DNA of 22,635 nt. It comes from an uncultured Campylobacter sp. GTDB taxonomy: Bacteria > Campylobacterota > Campylobacteria > Campylobacterales > Campylobacteraceae. A model generated the notes under the pieces. The model saw only the letters and a program-made list of their open reading frames with translations. It ran no database searches and was not told where the DNA came from. Position numbers and translations under genes: made by a program. The stretch lies in contig NZ_CALHIK010000052.1 of the NCBI RefSeq assembly GCF_938030785.1, positions 1 through 22,635 of the forward strand. Reading direction: 5' to 3'. Positions 15,844 through 22,635 of this stretch are shown piece by piece (position 1 is the stretch's first letter; the number at the start of each line of letters is the position of its first letter).

Positions 15844-15920
15844 TGGTACGCTCGAAAGGAGTCGAACCTTCAACCTACAGATCCGAAGTCTGTTGCTCTA
15901 TCCAATTGAGCTACGAGCGC
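15844..15920 (-). tRNA. tRNA-Arg (TCG)
   Basis: The minus strand starts GCGCTCGTAGCTCAATTGGA and ends CGAGCGTACCA with CCA encoded. The anticodon loop CTTCGGA gives anticodon TCG, reading CGN arginine codons including CGA. It shares much of its body with the neighbouring tRNA-Arg (TCT), suggesting an old tandem duplication, and has the same G1-U72 acceptor pair. Confidence 0.94.
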
Positions 15921-15926
15921 ATAAAG

Positions 15927-16004
15927 TGGGGTGAGTTGTGGGAATCGAACCCACGACCCTCAGGACCACAATCTGATGCTCTAACCTACTGAGCTAAACT
16001 CACC
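15927..16004 (-). tRNA. tRNA-His (GTG)
   Basis: The minus strand reads GGTGAGTTTAGCTCAGTAGG and ends AACTCACCCCA. The anticodon loop TTGTGGT gives anticodon GTG. The extra 5' G (position -1, base 16004) can pair with C73, the identity element of bacterial tRNA-His. CCA is encoded. Confidence 0.95.
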
Positions 16005-16008
16005 ACAA

Positions 16009-16085
<77 letters not shown>

Positions 16086-16114
16086 AAGATTTTCGTGGAT
16101 TGAATGAAAAGCGT

Positions 16115-16130
16115 ATTATATATATTTTTT
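16115..16130 (-). promoter_or_regulatory. Candidate promoter of the tRNA cluster
   Basis: The minus strand reads AAAAAATATATATAAT, ending in TATAAT 30 bp upstream of tRNA-Pro. The A/T-rich upstream run is favourable; no -35 box is evident. Confidence 0.55.
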
Positions 16131-16159
16131 CTTAAATTCCGCTTTTTACGGCTCTAAAT

Positions 16160-16789
16160 TTAATGAAATTTAGCAAGTCTCATCTGTTTTTCTAAATTTT
16201 TCAATAAAATTTGCATCAGCGCCAGCCCCTTCGTGCGGTGCGAAATTTCAAATTTCACCGCAGCGGGCAGCTCCCCGATCGTGTGGTCAAATCCGCGCGG
16301 AATAAACATAAAATCGTATCCGAAGCCGTTGCGACCGCGCTGCTGCGTTATCGCCGTGCCGTGCATAAAGCCGTGCGTACAAAACTCGCCCAGAGCGCAT
16401 TTTAGCGCGATCGCCACCGTGTAATGCGCGGATGAGGAGTCTAAATTTAAAGCTCTCAGCTCGCTTGCTAATTTATCGCGATTGCTCGCATCCGTTGCAT
16501 CTGAGCCGCTAAAACGCGCCGAAAATATCCCCGGGGCCCCGCTCAGCGCGTCCACGCAGATACCGCTATCATCGCTTAGCACAAAAAATTCGCTCTGTAA
16601 ATTTTTGCTCTTTAGCGCCTCATACACTGCGCGAACTTTAATAAGCGCGTTTTGTTTAAAGCTTGTGCCGCATTCGTCGATCTCAAAAGGATCCAGCACC
16701 TCGCCGAGCGCGCACACGTCGTATCCCGTGAAAAATTCTTTTATCTCTTTTACTTTATTTTTGTTGCTCGTCGCAAGTAAAATTTTCAT
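16160..16789 (-). CDS. rdgB: XTP/dITP diphosphatase (Ham1/RdgB family)
   Basis: This is a 209-residue cytoplasmic pyrophosphatase that hydrolyses XTP, ITP and dITP to monophosphates, keeping deaminated purines out of DNA and RNA. Family motifs are intact: SNKNKVKEI at the N-terminus (residues 8-16), DDSGICVDALSGAPGIFSAR in the middle, GRNGFGYDFMF, and SHRTKGLAL near the C-terminus. The length is typical of the family (190-210). A strong SD (AAGGAG) precedes the ATG. It diverges from the MFS transporter gene, with promoters for both in the 104-bp gap. Notably, a second enzyme against deaminated purines (DNA-deoxyinosine glycosylase) is encoded 3 kb away. Confidence 0.96.
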   Translation of the reverse strand: MKILLATSNKNKVKEIKEFFTGYDVCALGEVLDPFEIDECGTSFKQNALIKVRAVYEALKSKNLQSEFFVLSDDSGICVDALSGAPGIFSARFSGSDATDASNRDKLASELRALNLDSSSAHYTVAIALKCALGEFCTHGFMHGTAITQQRGRNGFGYDFMFIPRGFDHTIGELPAAVKFEISHRTKGLALMQILLKNLEKQMRLAKFH

Positions 16790-16814
16790 CCGCTCTCCTT
16801 AAATTTAATGCGCC

Positions 16815-16820
16815 ATTTTA
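16815..16820 (-). promoter_or_regulatory. Candidate -10 box for rdgB
   Basis: The minus strand reads TTTTGGGTAAAATGG; TAAAAT lies 26 bp upstream of the rdgB ATG. It is one mismatch from consensus and weaker than the opposing MFS promoter. Confidence 0.35.
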
Positions 16821-16845
16821 CCCAAAATCAAAGAATTCATTACGA

Positions 16846-16859
16846 TTTTTGGCTATAAT
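16846..16859 (+). promoter_or_regulatory. Promoter of the MFS transporter-moeA unit
   Basis: TTTTTGGCTATAAT is a T-run plus perfect TATAAT, 35 bp upstream of the ATG at 16894. This placement argues against the longer in-frame TTG start at 16849, which would lie inside the promoter. Confidence 0.7.
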
Positions 16860-16893
16860 CGCCAGAAATTTTATACTTTTAAGGTTCACAACA

Positions 16894-18195
16894 ATGCTAA
16901 AAAGCGTCCTGCCGCTTAGTTTTATAATCGCTACCAGATTTTTCGGGCTGTTTATTTTGCTGCCGGTACTCAGCCTCTACGCCCTTAGCTTGCGCGGCGC
17001 AAACGAAGATCTCATCGGCCTACTCTTTGGAATTTACGCCATTACGCAGATGATTCTGCAAACCCCGTTTGGAGTGCTAAGCGATAAGATCGGGCGTAAA
17101 AACACCCTTGCGATCGGGCTTTGCGTATTTATTATCGGCTCCTCGGTCTGTGCATTTAGCGAGGAGATCCACGCGATGATCTTTGGGCGATTTTTGCAGG
17201 GTTGCGGCGCGGTCGGTGCGGTCGCAACGGCGCTGATAAGCGATTTTACGACCGAGGAGGAGCGCGGCAAGGCTATGGCGATAATGGGCGCGATGATAGG
17301 CGTGAGCTTCGGTGCAGCGATGATTTTAAGCCCATATCTGAGCGCAAAATACGGTCTTGCGAGCCTCTTTCATCTAAGCTCGGCGCTTACGTTTTTATGT
17401 CTGCTGCTTTTATTCTTAGTCATTCCTAAAGAGCCGCAGATCCGCTCTTTCAAACAAAAAATACCGCTTCCTCTGCTACTAAAAGATAAAAATTTGATGC
17501 TGATGAATTTAACGAATTTCTTCCAAAAGGCCTTCATGACGACGGCGTTTTTGCTCATTCCTATTTTGCTCGTGCAGAAGCTAGGTCTTAGCAAAAACGA
17601 CCTCATCAAGGTTTACGCGCTCGCGGCGGTTTTCGGCTTTGCCTCGATGGGCGCAAGCGGCGCGCTCGGCGAAAAAAAGGCGCTTGCGAAGCAGCTTTTG
17701 CTCCTTGGAATCTGCTTTTTCGTGCTTTCCTATCTGATCTTTGCGCTCGCGCATTCCGCGGGCATATTCATTGCGGGCGTGATGATATTTTTCGTCGGGT
17801 TTAACGTACACGAACCCATCATGCAAAGCCTCGCGTCGAAATTTGCCAAAGCGGGCCAAAAGGGCGCCGCGCTCGGGATTTTTAATTCGTTCGGATTTTT
17901 CGGTAGTTTTATCGGCGGACTTTGCGGCGGCATACTTTTCGGTAAAATCGGCGTTTTTGCCCTAGGTATTGCGGTTGCGGCGCTTGGTTGCGTTTGGTTC
18001 ATTTTGCTTTTAAGCCTTACCGATCCTAAAATTTTTAAAAATTTATACTTCCAAAAGGGCGCAAACGGCGATTTTGCCGCGCTTAAAGATCAAAACGGCG
18101 TGATCGAAATTTACGAAACCGATAAAAACTTAGTCGTTAAATTCAACTCAAATTTAACAAACGAAGAGCAGATATACAAAACTTTAAAGGGTTAA
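16894..18195 (+). CDS. MFS transporter, YajR-like, with a C-terminal soluble domain
   Basis: This is a 433-residue major facilitator superfamily protein. About 12 transmembrane helices run from LPLSFIIATRFFGLFILLPV to the helix ending FILLLSLTDP. The cytoplasmic loop 2-3 carries motif A as FGVLSDKIGRKNT. After the last helix about 55 residues form a soluble tail (NGVIEIYETDKNLVVKFNSN), which matches in position and style the ferredoxin-like YAM domain of E. coli YajR. The substrate is unknown; a drug or metabolite exporter is the usual annotation. I chose the ATG at 16894, preceded by AAGG, because the promoter lies just upstream. moeA starts 1 bp after the stop, so the two are co-transcribed, but no functional link is obvious. 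Confidence 0.85.
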   Translation: MLKSVLPLSFIIATRFFGLFILLPVLSLYALSLRGANEDLIGLLFGIYAITQMILQTPFGVLSDKIGRKNTLAIGLCVFIIGSSVCAFSEEIHAMIFGRFLQGCGAVGAVATALISDFTTEEERGKAMAIMGAMIGVSFGAAMILSPYLSAKYGLASLFHLSSALTFLCLLLLFLVIPKEPQIRSFKQKIPLPLLLKDKNLMLMNLTNFFQKAFMTTAFLLIPILLVQKLGLSKNDLIKVYALAAVFGFASMGASGALGEKKALAKQLLLLGICFFVLSYLIFALAHSAGIFIAGVMIFFVGFNVHEPIMQSLASKFAKAGQKGAALGIFNSFGFFGSFIGGLCGGILFGKIGVFALGIAVAALGCVWFILLLSLTDPKIFKNLYFQKGANGDFAALKDQNGVIEIYETDKNLVVKFNSNLTNEEQIYKTLKG

Positions 18196-18196
18196 A

Positions 18197-19405
18197 ATGG
18201 AATTTGAAAAATTTGAAAGCGCGATGGAGCGCTTCGCAAGCACGGTGCAAAAATCCTCGCGCATTGAAAAAGTCGCGATCACGCAGGCGCTGGGGCGTAT
18301 TTTAGCAAGCGACATCGCAGCGCCTTTCAGCACTCCACGCCGCCCGACTGCCGCGATGGACGGCTACGCGCTAAAGGGCGCGGATCTGAGCGAGGGGGCA
18401 AAATTTAAGATCGTCGGCACGACGCCTGCGGGCAAGATGCCTAACGCCGCGGCAAAGGCGGGCGAGTGCGTCAAGACCTTCACCGGCGGGCTCATGTGCG
18501 AGGGCAGCGACACGCTTCTGCCTATCGAAAACGTGCAAGTACAAGGCGGCGAAATCCTCGTCACAAAGCCTGTCGCGGCGGGCTTTGCCGTGCGCGCGGC
18601 GGGCGAGAGCTACCGCGAGGGCGAGCTTTTGCTTCGTAGCGGCACGAAGCTCGGCTTTTCGCAGATCGCGCTACTTGCAGAGCTGGGGCTATTTCACATA
18701 AGCGTATTCGTCCGCCCAAAAGTAGCGATCCTAGCCACAGGCAGCGAAATCAAGGATCTGGGCGAGAGGCTCGAAAACGACGCTCAAATTTACAGCTCCA
18801 ACCACATCGCGCTTGCAAATTTAGTAACGCAACTGGGCTGTGAAGCGATGATAATGCCGATCGCGCGCGACGACGAAAAAGAGCTGGAGGGCGCGATCTT
18901 ATCGGCTTTACAGAGCGCCGACATACTTCTAACCAGCGGCGGAGTGAGCGTCGGAGACTACGACTTCGTGCAAAGCACGCTACAATCAAAATTTGAGCTA
19001 ATCGTGAAAGGCGCGGCGATCAAACCGGGCCGCCATGTGCGCGTAGCCAAAACGGGCGAAAAATATATCTTCGCATTCCCGGGCTTCCCGCTCTCGGCGC
19101 TCATTACGTGCATTTTGTTTTTGCGCGTATATTTGCAAAGATCTTTCGGCGTGCGCGAAAACACGGAATTTAGCGCGATCTTGGATCACGACTACGTAAA
19201 AAAGACGCCGTGGCTTGAGTTTATGCCCGCCATCTTGCAAAACAGAGAGGGGCGGCTTTTTGTTAGCCTACAAAGCAAAAAGCAAGGCTCCAGCGCGATT
19301 TTGAACAATTTAGACGACGATAGCGTCCTGCTCGTCGCGCCGCTAGAGGTCAAAGAACTCAAAAAAGGCGAGCTCGTGCGCGTAATTTCGGTACCTAAAA
19401 TTTAG
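18197..19405 (+). CDS. moeA: Molybdopterin molybdenumtransferase MoeA
   Basis: This is a 402-residue protein that inserts molybdate into adenylated molybdopterin in the last step of molybdenum cofactor synthesis. MoeA motifs appear in order: PTAAMDGYAL (about 50-59), FTGG near residue 96, ATGSEI, the MoCF-type LLTSGGVSVGDYDFV, and PGRHVRVAKTGEKYIFAFPG with GFPLSA. The C-terminal domain IV is present. TGSEI replaces the more common TGDEL, which is tolerated in the family. It starts one base after the MFS gene and appears complete. The product would supply the molybdoenzymes (formate dehydrogenase, nitrate reductase and similar) on which epsilonproteobacteria often depend. Confidence 0.95.
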   Translation: MEFEKFESAMERFASTVQKSSRIEKVAITQALGRILASDIAAPFSTPRRPTAAMDGYALKGADLSEGAKFKIVGTTPAGKMPNAAAKAGECVKTFTGGLMCEGSDTLLPIENVQVQGGEILVTKPVAAGFAVRAAGESYREGELLLRSGTKLGFSQIALLAELGLFHISVFVRPKVAILATGSEIKDLGERLENDAQIYSSNHIALANLVTQLGCEAMIMPIARDDEKELEGAILSALQSADILLTSGGVSVGDYDFVQSTLQSKFELIVKGAAIKPGRHVRVAKTGEKYIFAFPGFPLSALITCILFLRVYLQRSFGVRENTEFSAILDHDYVKKTPWLEFMPAILQNREGRLFVSLQSKKQGSSAILNNLDDDSVLLVAPLEVKELKKGELVRVISVPKI

Positions 19406-19690
19406 CGCGAGCGGTTCGGAGGCGGTTGCGGCGGACAAAATTTTAGCTTCGTGCGGAGTTAAAATTCTGCCGTCGCGAGGCGCTAAATTTAGCCGCGAAG
19501 ACTCTGCTTTGTGGTCTTGGAAAGTTGAAATTTAGACCCAAATCGCGCATCGCGGCAGGCTCAGTAGAAAATTTTTTACCGCGCGCCGTATCGGAGCAAG
19601 TAGGCGCGCTGAAATCTTTGTTGCCGCGCAATTTCAGCTCCAAGCTGCTTTGCGGGTGAAATTTTAAAACTTACAAAAGATAAAACGAAA
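19406..19690. other. Non-coding gap between moeA and the leader frame
   Basis: No supported gene. Open frames on the minus strand (for example at 19443-19643) have low-complexity Arg/Ser composition and no ribosome-binding site. AAATTT words and short GC-rich blocks alternate, as in the other intergenic regions of this window. Confidence 0.4.
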
Positions 19691-19756
19691 ATGAAAGATA
19701 AATTTTATGCCGCTCCGGCGGGCGTTTTCGGCGAATACAAAACAGGTGCAAAATGA
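19691..19756 (+). CDS. 21-residue leader-like small ORF coupled to the glycosylase gene
   Basis: ATG at 19691 opens a frame reading MKDKFYAAPAGVFGEYKTGA plus a final Lys. Its TGA overlaps the downstream ATG in the arrangement ATGA, the classical form for translational coupling. The SD is weak (AAAGATAAAACGAAA). It may be a leader peptide controlling glycosylase translation or the tail of a lost gene. I do not recognise the sequence, and such a short frame can arise by chance. Confidence 0.3.
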   Translation: MKDKFYAAPAGVFGEYKTGAK

Positions 19757-20265
19757 GCCAAACTCACCCTTTTAAGCCGATTTTCGATGAGAATTCTAAA
19801 ATTTTAATCCTCGGCTCCTTTCCCTCCGTCGTTTCTCGTAAATTAGGCTTTTACTACGCAAATCCGCAAAATCGCTTCTGGCGGGTGCTGGCGCAAATTT
19901 TAAACGCGCCGCCGCCTGCGAACATGGACGAAAAGATAAAATTCCTACTCGTCCGCGGCATCGCCATCTACGACGCGGCGATCTGCTGCGAGATAAAGGG
20001 CTCGAGCGACGCCAAAATGACCGCCGTCGTGCCTGCAAATTTAGAGCCGATCTTTAGCGGAGCGCGCATCGTGCAGGTGTTCGCAAACGGCGGCAAGGCG
20101 CATGAAATCTGCGAAAAATATCTAAAAACTCAAATTTTAAACGAAACCGGCAAAGAGTCGATCAAACTACCCTCTACAAGCCCAGCGAATGCAAATTTTA
20201 GCTTTGAAAGGCTCGTGCACGAGTGGACGATCGTCGCAGATATGTTAAAGCGCGCCGAAATTTAA
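19753..20265 (+). CDS. DNA-deoxyinosine glycosylase (UDG superfamily, HDG type)
   Basis: This is a 170-residue member of the uracil-DNA glycosylase superfamily of the hypoxanthine-DNA glycosylase (TIGR04274-like) type. Motif A is ILGSFPSVVSRKLGFYYANP (18-37), followed by QNRFWRVL, AIYDAAICCEIKGSSD and motif LPSTSPAN near residue 138. LPSTSPAN is the signature that separates this group from family 4/5 UDGs. It removes deaminated adenine (hypoxanthine), and possibly uracil, from DNA to start base excision repair. Length is typical. The ATG overlaps the stop of a 21-codon frame by 4 bp. Together with rdgB nearby it defends against purine deamination. Confidence 0.88.
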   Translation: MSQTHPFKPIFDENSKILILGSFPSVVSRKLGFYYANPQNRFWRVLAQILNAPPPANMDEKIKFLLVRGIAIYDAAICCEIKGSSDAKMTAVVPANLEPIFSGARIVQVFANGGKAHEICEKYLKTQILNETGKESIKLPSTSPANANFSFERLVHEWTIVADMLKRAEI

Positions 20266-20427
20266 CGCTCGGCTCCATTAAACAGCGAGAGAGGCTTACA
20301 GGCATGGCTTGCGCGCCGCCCGCGCCGAAAATCAAATCTACAGCCCAAACTCCGCGAGGATTTATCTAAAATTTAGCTTCAAATTTTAAAATTCTTCAAA
20401 TTTAACCGAGCCACAAGGAAGCAAAAT

Positions 20428-21639
20428 ATGAAAACCCGCAAACCCGCGCAAAATTCGCTCAATTTGGGCTTAAATTTAATGCGAAATTTTAGCTTTCCAA
20501 GCGCATTAAAGTTCCTGCTTCTGCTTCCGCTTTTGGCGCTGGGCGCGCAAGCTCTGGAGCCAAAAATCGTAATGCAGCCCGAGCCGGTCCTAAAAAACGG
20601 CCTGTATTTCGTAGCGGACAAGCCCTATAGCGGGACGCTCAAGGTGCTACACTACAGCGTAGAAGACCTTTACGACGTAAATTTTATGGGCGTCGTCTAC
20701 CCCAGAGCAAAGCCGTTACCGCCCACACTAATTCGCGAGATCGACGTAAAGGACGGCACCGCGGTGCGCGAGCGCGATTACTTTGACGGCAGAGATAAGC
20801 CTTCAAACGAATATCCGCTAAAAAACGGCCTGTACGACGGCGTCGCGAAGAGCTACTACGCGGACGGCGGCGAGCTGAGATCGCAGAGCGAATACAAAGC
20901 CGGCAAGCGCGAGGGTTTTTACAAGCTGTATTATCAGGGAAGCGGCAAGATAAAGCAGCGGGGCGCGTATAAAGCGGACAGGCGCGAGGGCGTTTTCACC
21001 GACTACTACGAAAGCGACGAAGTAAGCGCGCGCCACCCGTATAAGGGCGGGCTGCGAAACGGCAAGGACGTGGATTATTATAAAAGCGGCAAAGTGCGCG
21101 GCGTGCGAACATACAAAGCGGGTAAGCGCCAAGGCGCGGAAAAATGGTACTACGAAAGCGGCGCGCTAAAGCAGACGGGCGCATACAAGGACGACTGCAA
21201 ACAGGGCGTTTGGAAGTATTTTTACGAGGACGGCAAAACGCGCGTAGTCGAAAATTTCAAAGACGGCGAGCGCGACGGCGCCGTGCGCGAATACTACGCA
21301 AGCGGCGCACTGCAGGGCGAATACGAGTTTGAGCGCGGCAGGCAAATGGGCACGAGTAAGCAATACTACGCAAGCGGTGCGCTTGCGGCGAAGGTAATGT
21401 TCAGAGATGGGCGCAAACACGGGCTTTATGAAACATATCACGAAAACGGTGCGCTCAAGGCTAGAGTTACGTTCAAGGATGGTCTGGAGACGGGCACGGC
21501 GAAGCACTACTATGCAGACGGCAAGCTCGAAGCCGAGGGCGAGTTTGAGCGCGGCAGGCTCGTGCGCGCCAAAAAATACGACGAAGCGGGCAAGCTAATC
21601 AGCGATGAATCCGATAAAAACGGGCTAGCAAGGGAGTAA
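20428..21639 (+). CDS. Secreted MORN/YwqK-type repeat protein
   Basis: This is a 403-residue protein with an N-terminal signal peptide (FLLLLPLLALGAQA, predicted cleavage after about residue 43), so it is exported to the periplasm or cell surface. From about residue 120 it consists of eleven units of about 24 residues with the pattern [WEQ]YYxxGxLK...YKxGxRxG. Examples are WYYESGALKQTG, EYYASGALQG and HYYADGKLEAEG. This is the MORN_2 repeat found in proteins often labelled 'YwqK family antitoxin', a label not supported here because no toxin gene is present. ATG 20428 has AAGGA at good spacing; an internal ATG at 20479 would shorten the n-region. The gene stands alone. Function is unknown; binding or surface scaffolding is likely. 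Confidence 0.8.
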   Translation: MKTRKPAQNSLNLGLNLMRNFSFPSALKFLLLLPLLALGAQALEPKIVMQPEPVLKNGLYFVADKPYSGTLKVLHYSVEDLYDVNFMGVVYPRAKPLPPTLIREIDVKDGTAVRERDYFDGRDKPSNEYPLKNGLYDGVAKSYYADGGELRSQSEYKAGKREGFYKLYYQGSGKIKQRGAYKADRREGVFTDYYESDEVSARHPYKGGLRNGKDVDYYKSGKVRGVRTYKAGKRQGAEKWYYESGALKQTGAYKDDCKQGVWKYFYEDGKTRVVENFKDGERDGAVREYYASGALQGEYEFERGRQMGTSKQYYASGALAAKVMFRDGRKHGLYETYHENGALKARVTFKDGLETGTAKHYYADGKLEAEGEFERGRLVRAKKYDEAGKLISDESDKNGLARE

Positions 21640-22423
21640 AGCGGGCTAAATTTTAAAATTTTAAACGGATTTGGCTTTATGTTTTGCGCTTCGGACAGAT
21701 GCGGCTTTGAATTTTGATTGAACACGACTTTGGGCGAGTGTAACTTTATACAGCGCGCGAATACGGCTTGGCGCTTTAATTAACGAAGTTTCGTGCAGCG
21801 CAGCTCGTCGCGCAATTTAAGCTGATGCGGTTAAAATTCCACGCTGTATTTTAGGGCGCAGGTATCGCTTCGACGCGGCATAGATTGTTTCGATACAGTT
21901 TGTTTTTCCCGCGTAACGAGCCAGCTTTAACGGGCGCAAATTTTTAAAATTTAAAGTGAAATTTCAAGCCGAAACGGTGTCAAAATTTTAAACGCAAAAG
22001 GACTAAATTCGATGGTCAAATCTCGCTAAATTTATCCTACGGTTCGCAAGCCGTGCTATTCGGGCGTTAAATTTCAATGTGCGTGCGGCGCAGTATTTGC
22101 AGGGCGGAATGCGAGTGCTGTAAAGGAAGGAACGCTCAAATTTAGCGCGCAGGAACGGCAAACGTGGGTCTAAGCAAGACGGGCTTCAAATTAAAAATCT
22201 TAAATTTTAATCCGTGGACGCCAAATGGGTTCAAAATCAAATTTACGTAAATTTAGAGCGCGGCAAGCCGGGAGCGCTCTCAGAGCACTACAGGCCGTAT
22301 AGCGCAGTATTCGTGCGGCAAAATACAGGCATTGAAAGACGTAGCCATTTGAAATTTAGCACGCGGCGGGCATAGAGAACCGAAAATCCGCAGCGCTAAA
22401 GTTTGCGCAGCAAAAACCTAAAT
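21640..22423. other. 784-bp region without a recognisable gene
   Basis: Stops are frequent in all frames and no ribosome-binding site plus start is convincing. The stretch is a mosaic of AAATTT/TTTAAAATTT words and GC-rich pieces. A small inverted repeat, AGAGCGC (22255-22261) with GCGCTCT (22274-22280), and the palindrome AAATTTACGTAAATTT (22239-22254) are the only structures seen. It lies between two convergent genes. Confidence 0.5.
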
Positions 22424-22635
22424 CTATCCGCAGCAGCCACAATCGCAGCGCGAGGAGGCAGCGAGGTGGAGCTCGCTGATGTAGAGCTTTACGGAGTCAA
22501 GTCCTTGCTTTTTCGCCTGGAAGTAGGCGTCGCTTGCAAAGCCAAAGTCCGCAAAGCGCAAGAAATTCTCCACGTAGGATTTGCGCGCATTTTGATGATC
22601 GGCATAATAGGCGTGCTCCCAAAGATCGCAGGCTA
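22424..22635 (-). CDS. sodB: Iron superoxide dismutase, C-terminal part (partial), with Cys-rich tail
   Basis: The gene runs off the window end; the last 70 codons are present. The motif DLWEHAYYADHQN holds the Asp and His metal ligands (DxWEH) shared by all Fe/Mn superoxide dismutases, which convert superoxide to hydrogen peroxide and oxygen. After NARKSYVENFLRFADFGF, where most Fe-SODs end, the protein continues for about 35 residues, through YFQAKKQGLDSVKLYISELH to a terminal SSRCDCGCCG. Fe-SODs I know lack this cysteine cluster. Stop TAG is at 22424. Whether the enzyme uses Fe or Mn, and whether a signal peptide exists, cannot be told from this part. Confidence 0.88.
   Translation of the reverse strand, partial: ACDLWEHAYYADHQNARKSYVENFLRFADFGFASDAYFQAKKQGLDSVKLYISELHLAASSRCDCGCCG

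Noticed and set aside
19443..19643. Minus-strand 66-codon frame between moeA and the glycosylase
   Set aside because: Low-information composition, no SD, and start within AAATTT-rich intergenic DNA.
20818..21507. Several long antisense frames across the MORN-repeat gene
   Set aside because: The high GC and repeated unit open other frames by chance; the plus frame has signal peptide, SD and repeat logic.
20428..21639. Toxin-antitoxin role for the MORN/YwqK-type protein
   Set aside because: No toxin-like gene next to it and a clear export signal; the database label is not evidence here.

Overview
The window looks like chromosome of a Campylobacter-type epsilonproteobacterium, probably one of the mid-GC oral species. 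Evidence is indirect: the word AAATTT saturates both strands, strong -10 boxes (TATAAT) sit behind T-runs with no clear -35, and the core genes (NrdA tail, RdgB, MoeA, Fe-SOD, DNA-deoxyinosine glycosylase) have an epsilonproteobacterial look. No species assignment is claimed.

Layout. 1-1146 (+): the 3' end of nrdA, inverted repeats, then a TIGR01777-type epimerase. 1344-7627 (all -): in transcription order an OmpR-type response regulator, a soluble PAS histidine kinase, a roughly 11-TM Trp-rich membrane protein, a Tat-exported metallo-beta-lactamase-fold (MBL) protein and a G3E/CobW-type GTPase with a large N-terminal extension. The last three are tightly packed and probably form one operon, likely controlled by the overlapping two-component pair. 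This is the least explained and most interesting part of the window. 7719-8639 (-): a DUF3137 membrane protein with a clear promoter.

8757-15201 (-): an AT-richer accessory block. It holds a strong terminator hairpin, a start-less remnant reading frame, a complete type I restriction-modification operon (hsdR-hsdS-hsdM) and a frameshifted WG-repeat pseudogene. It ends beside six tRNA genes (15528-16085, all -; order of transcription Pro-His-Arg-Arg-Leu-Asn), a common setting for islands, although no integrase or attachment repeats were found.

16160-19405: rdgB (-) diverges from a YajR-like MFS transporter, which is followed one base later by moeA (+). 19691-21639 (+): a 21-codon leader frame overlaps a DNA-deoxyinosine glycosylase by ATGA, followed by a secreted protein of eleven MORN/YwqK-type repeats. 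21640-22423 holds no recognisable gene. 22424-22635 (-) is the C-terminus of an iron superoxide dismutase with an unusual cysteine-rich tail.

The working idea for the central cluster is inference: an envelope signal or metabolite is sensed in the cytoplasm by the kinase, and the regulator switches on a membrane protein plus a periplasmic metalloenzyme whose metal is delivered before Tat export by the G3E GTPase. No substrate can be read from the sequence.
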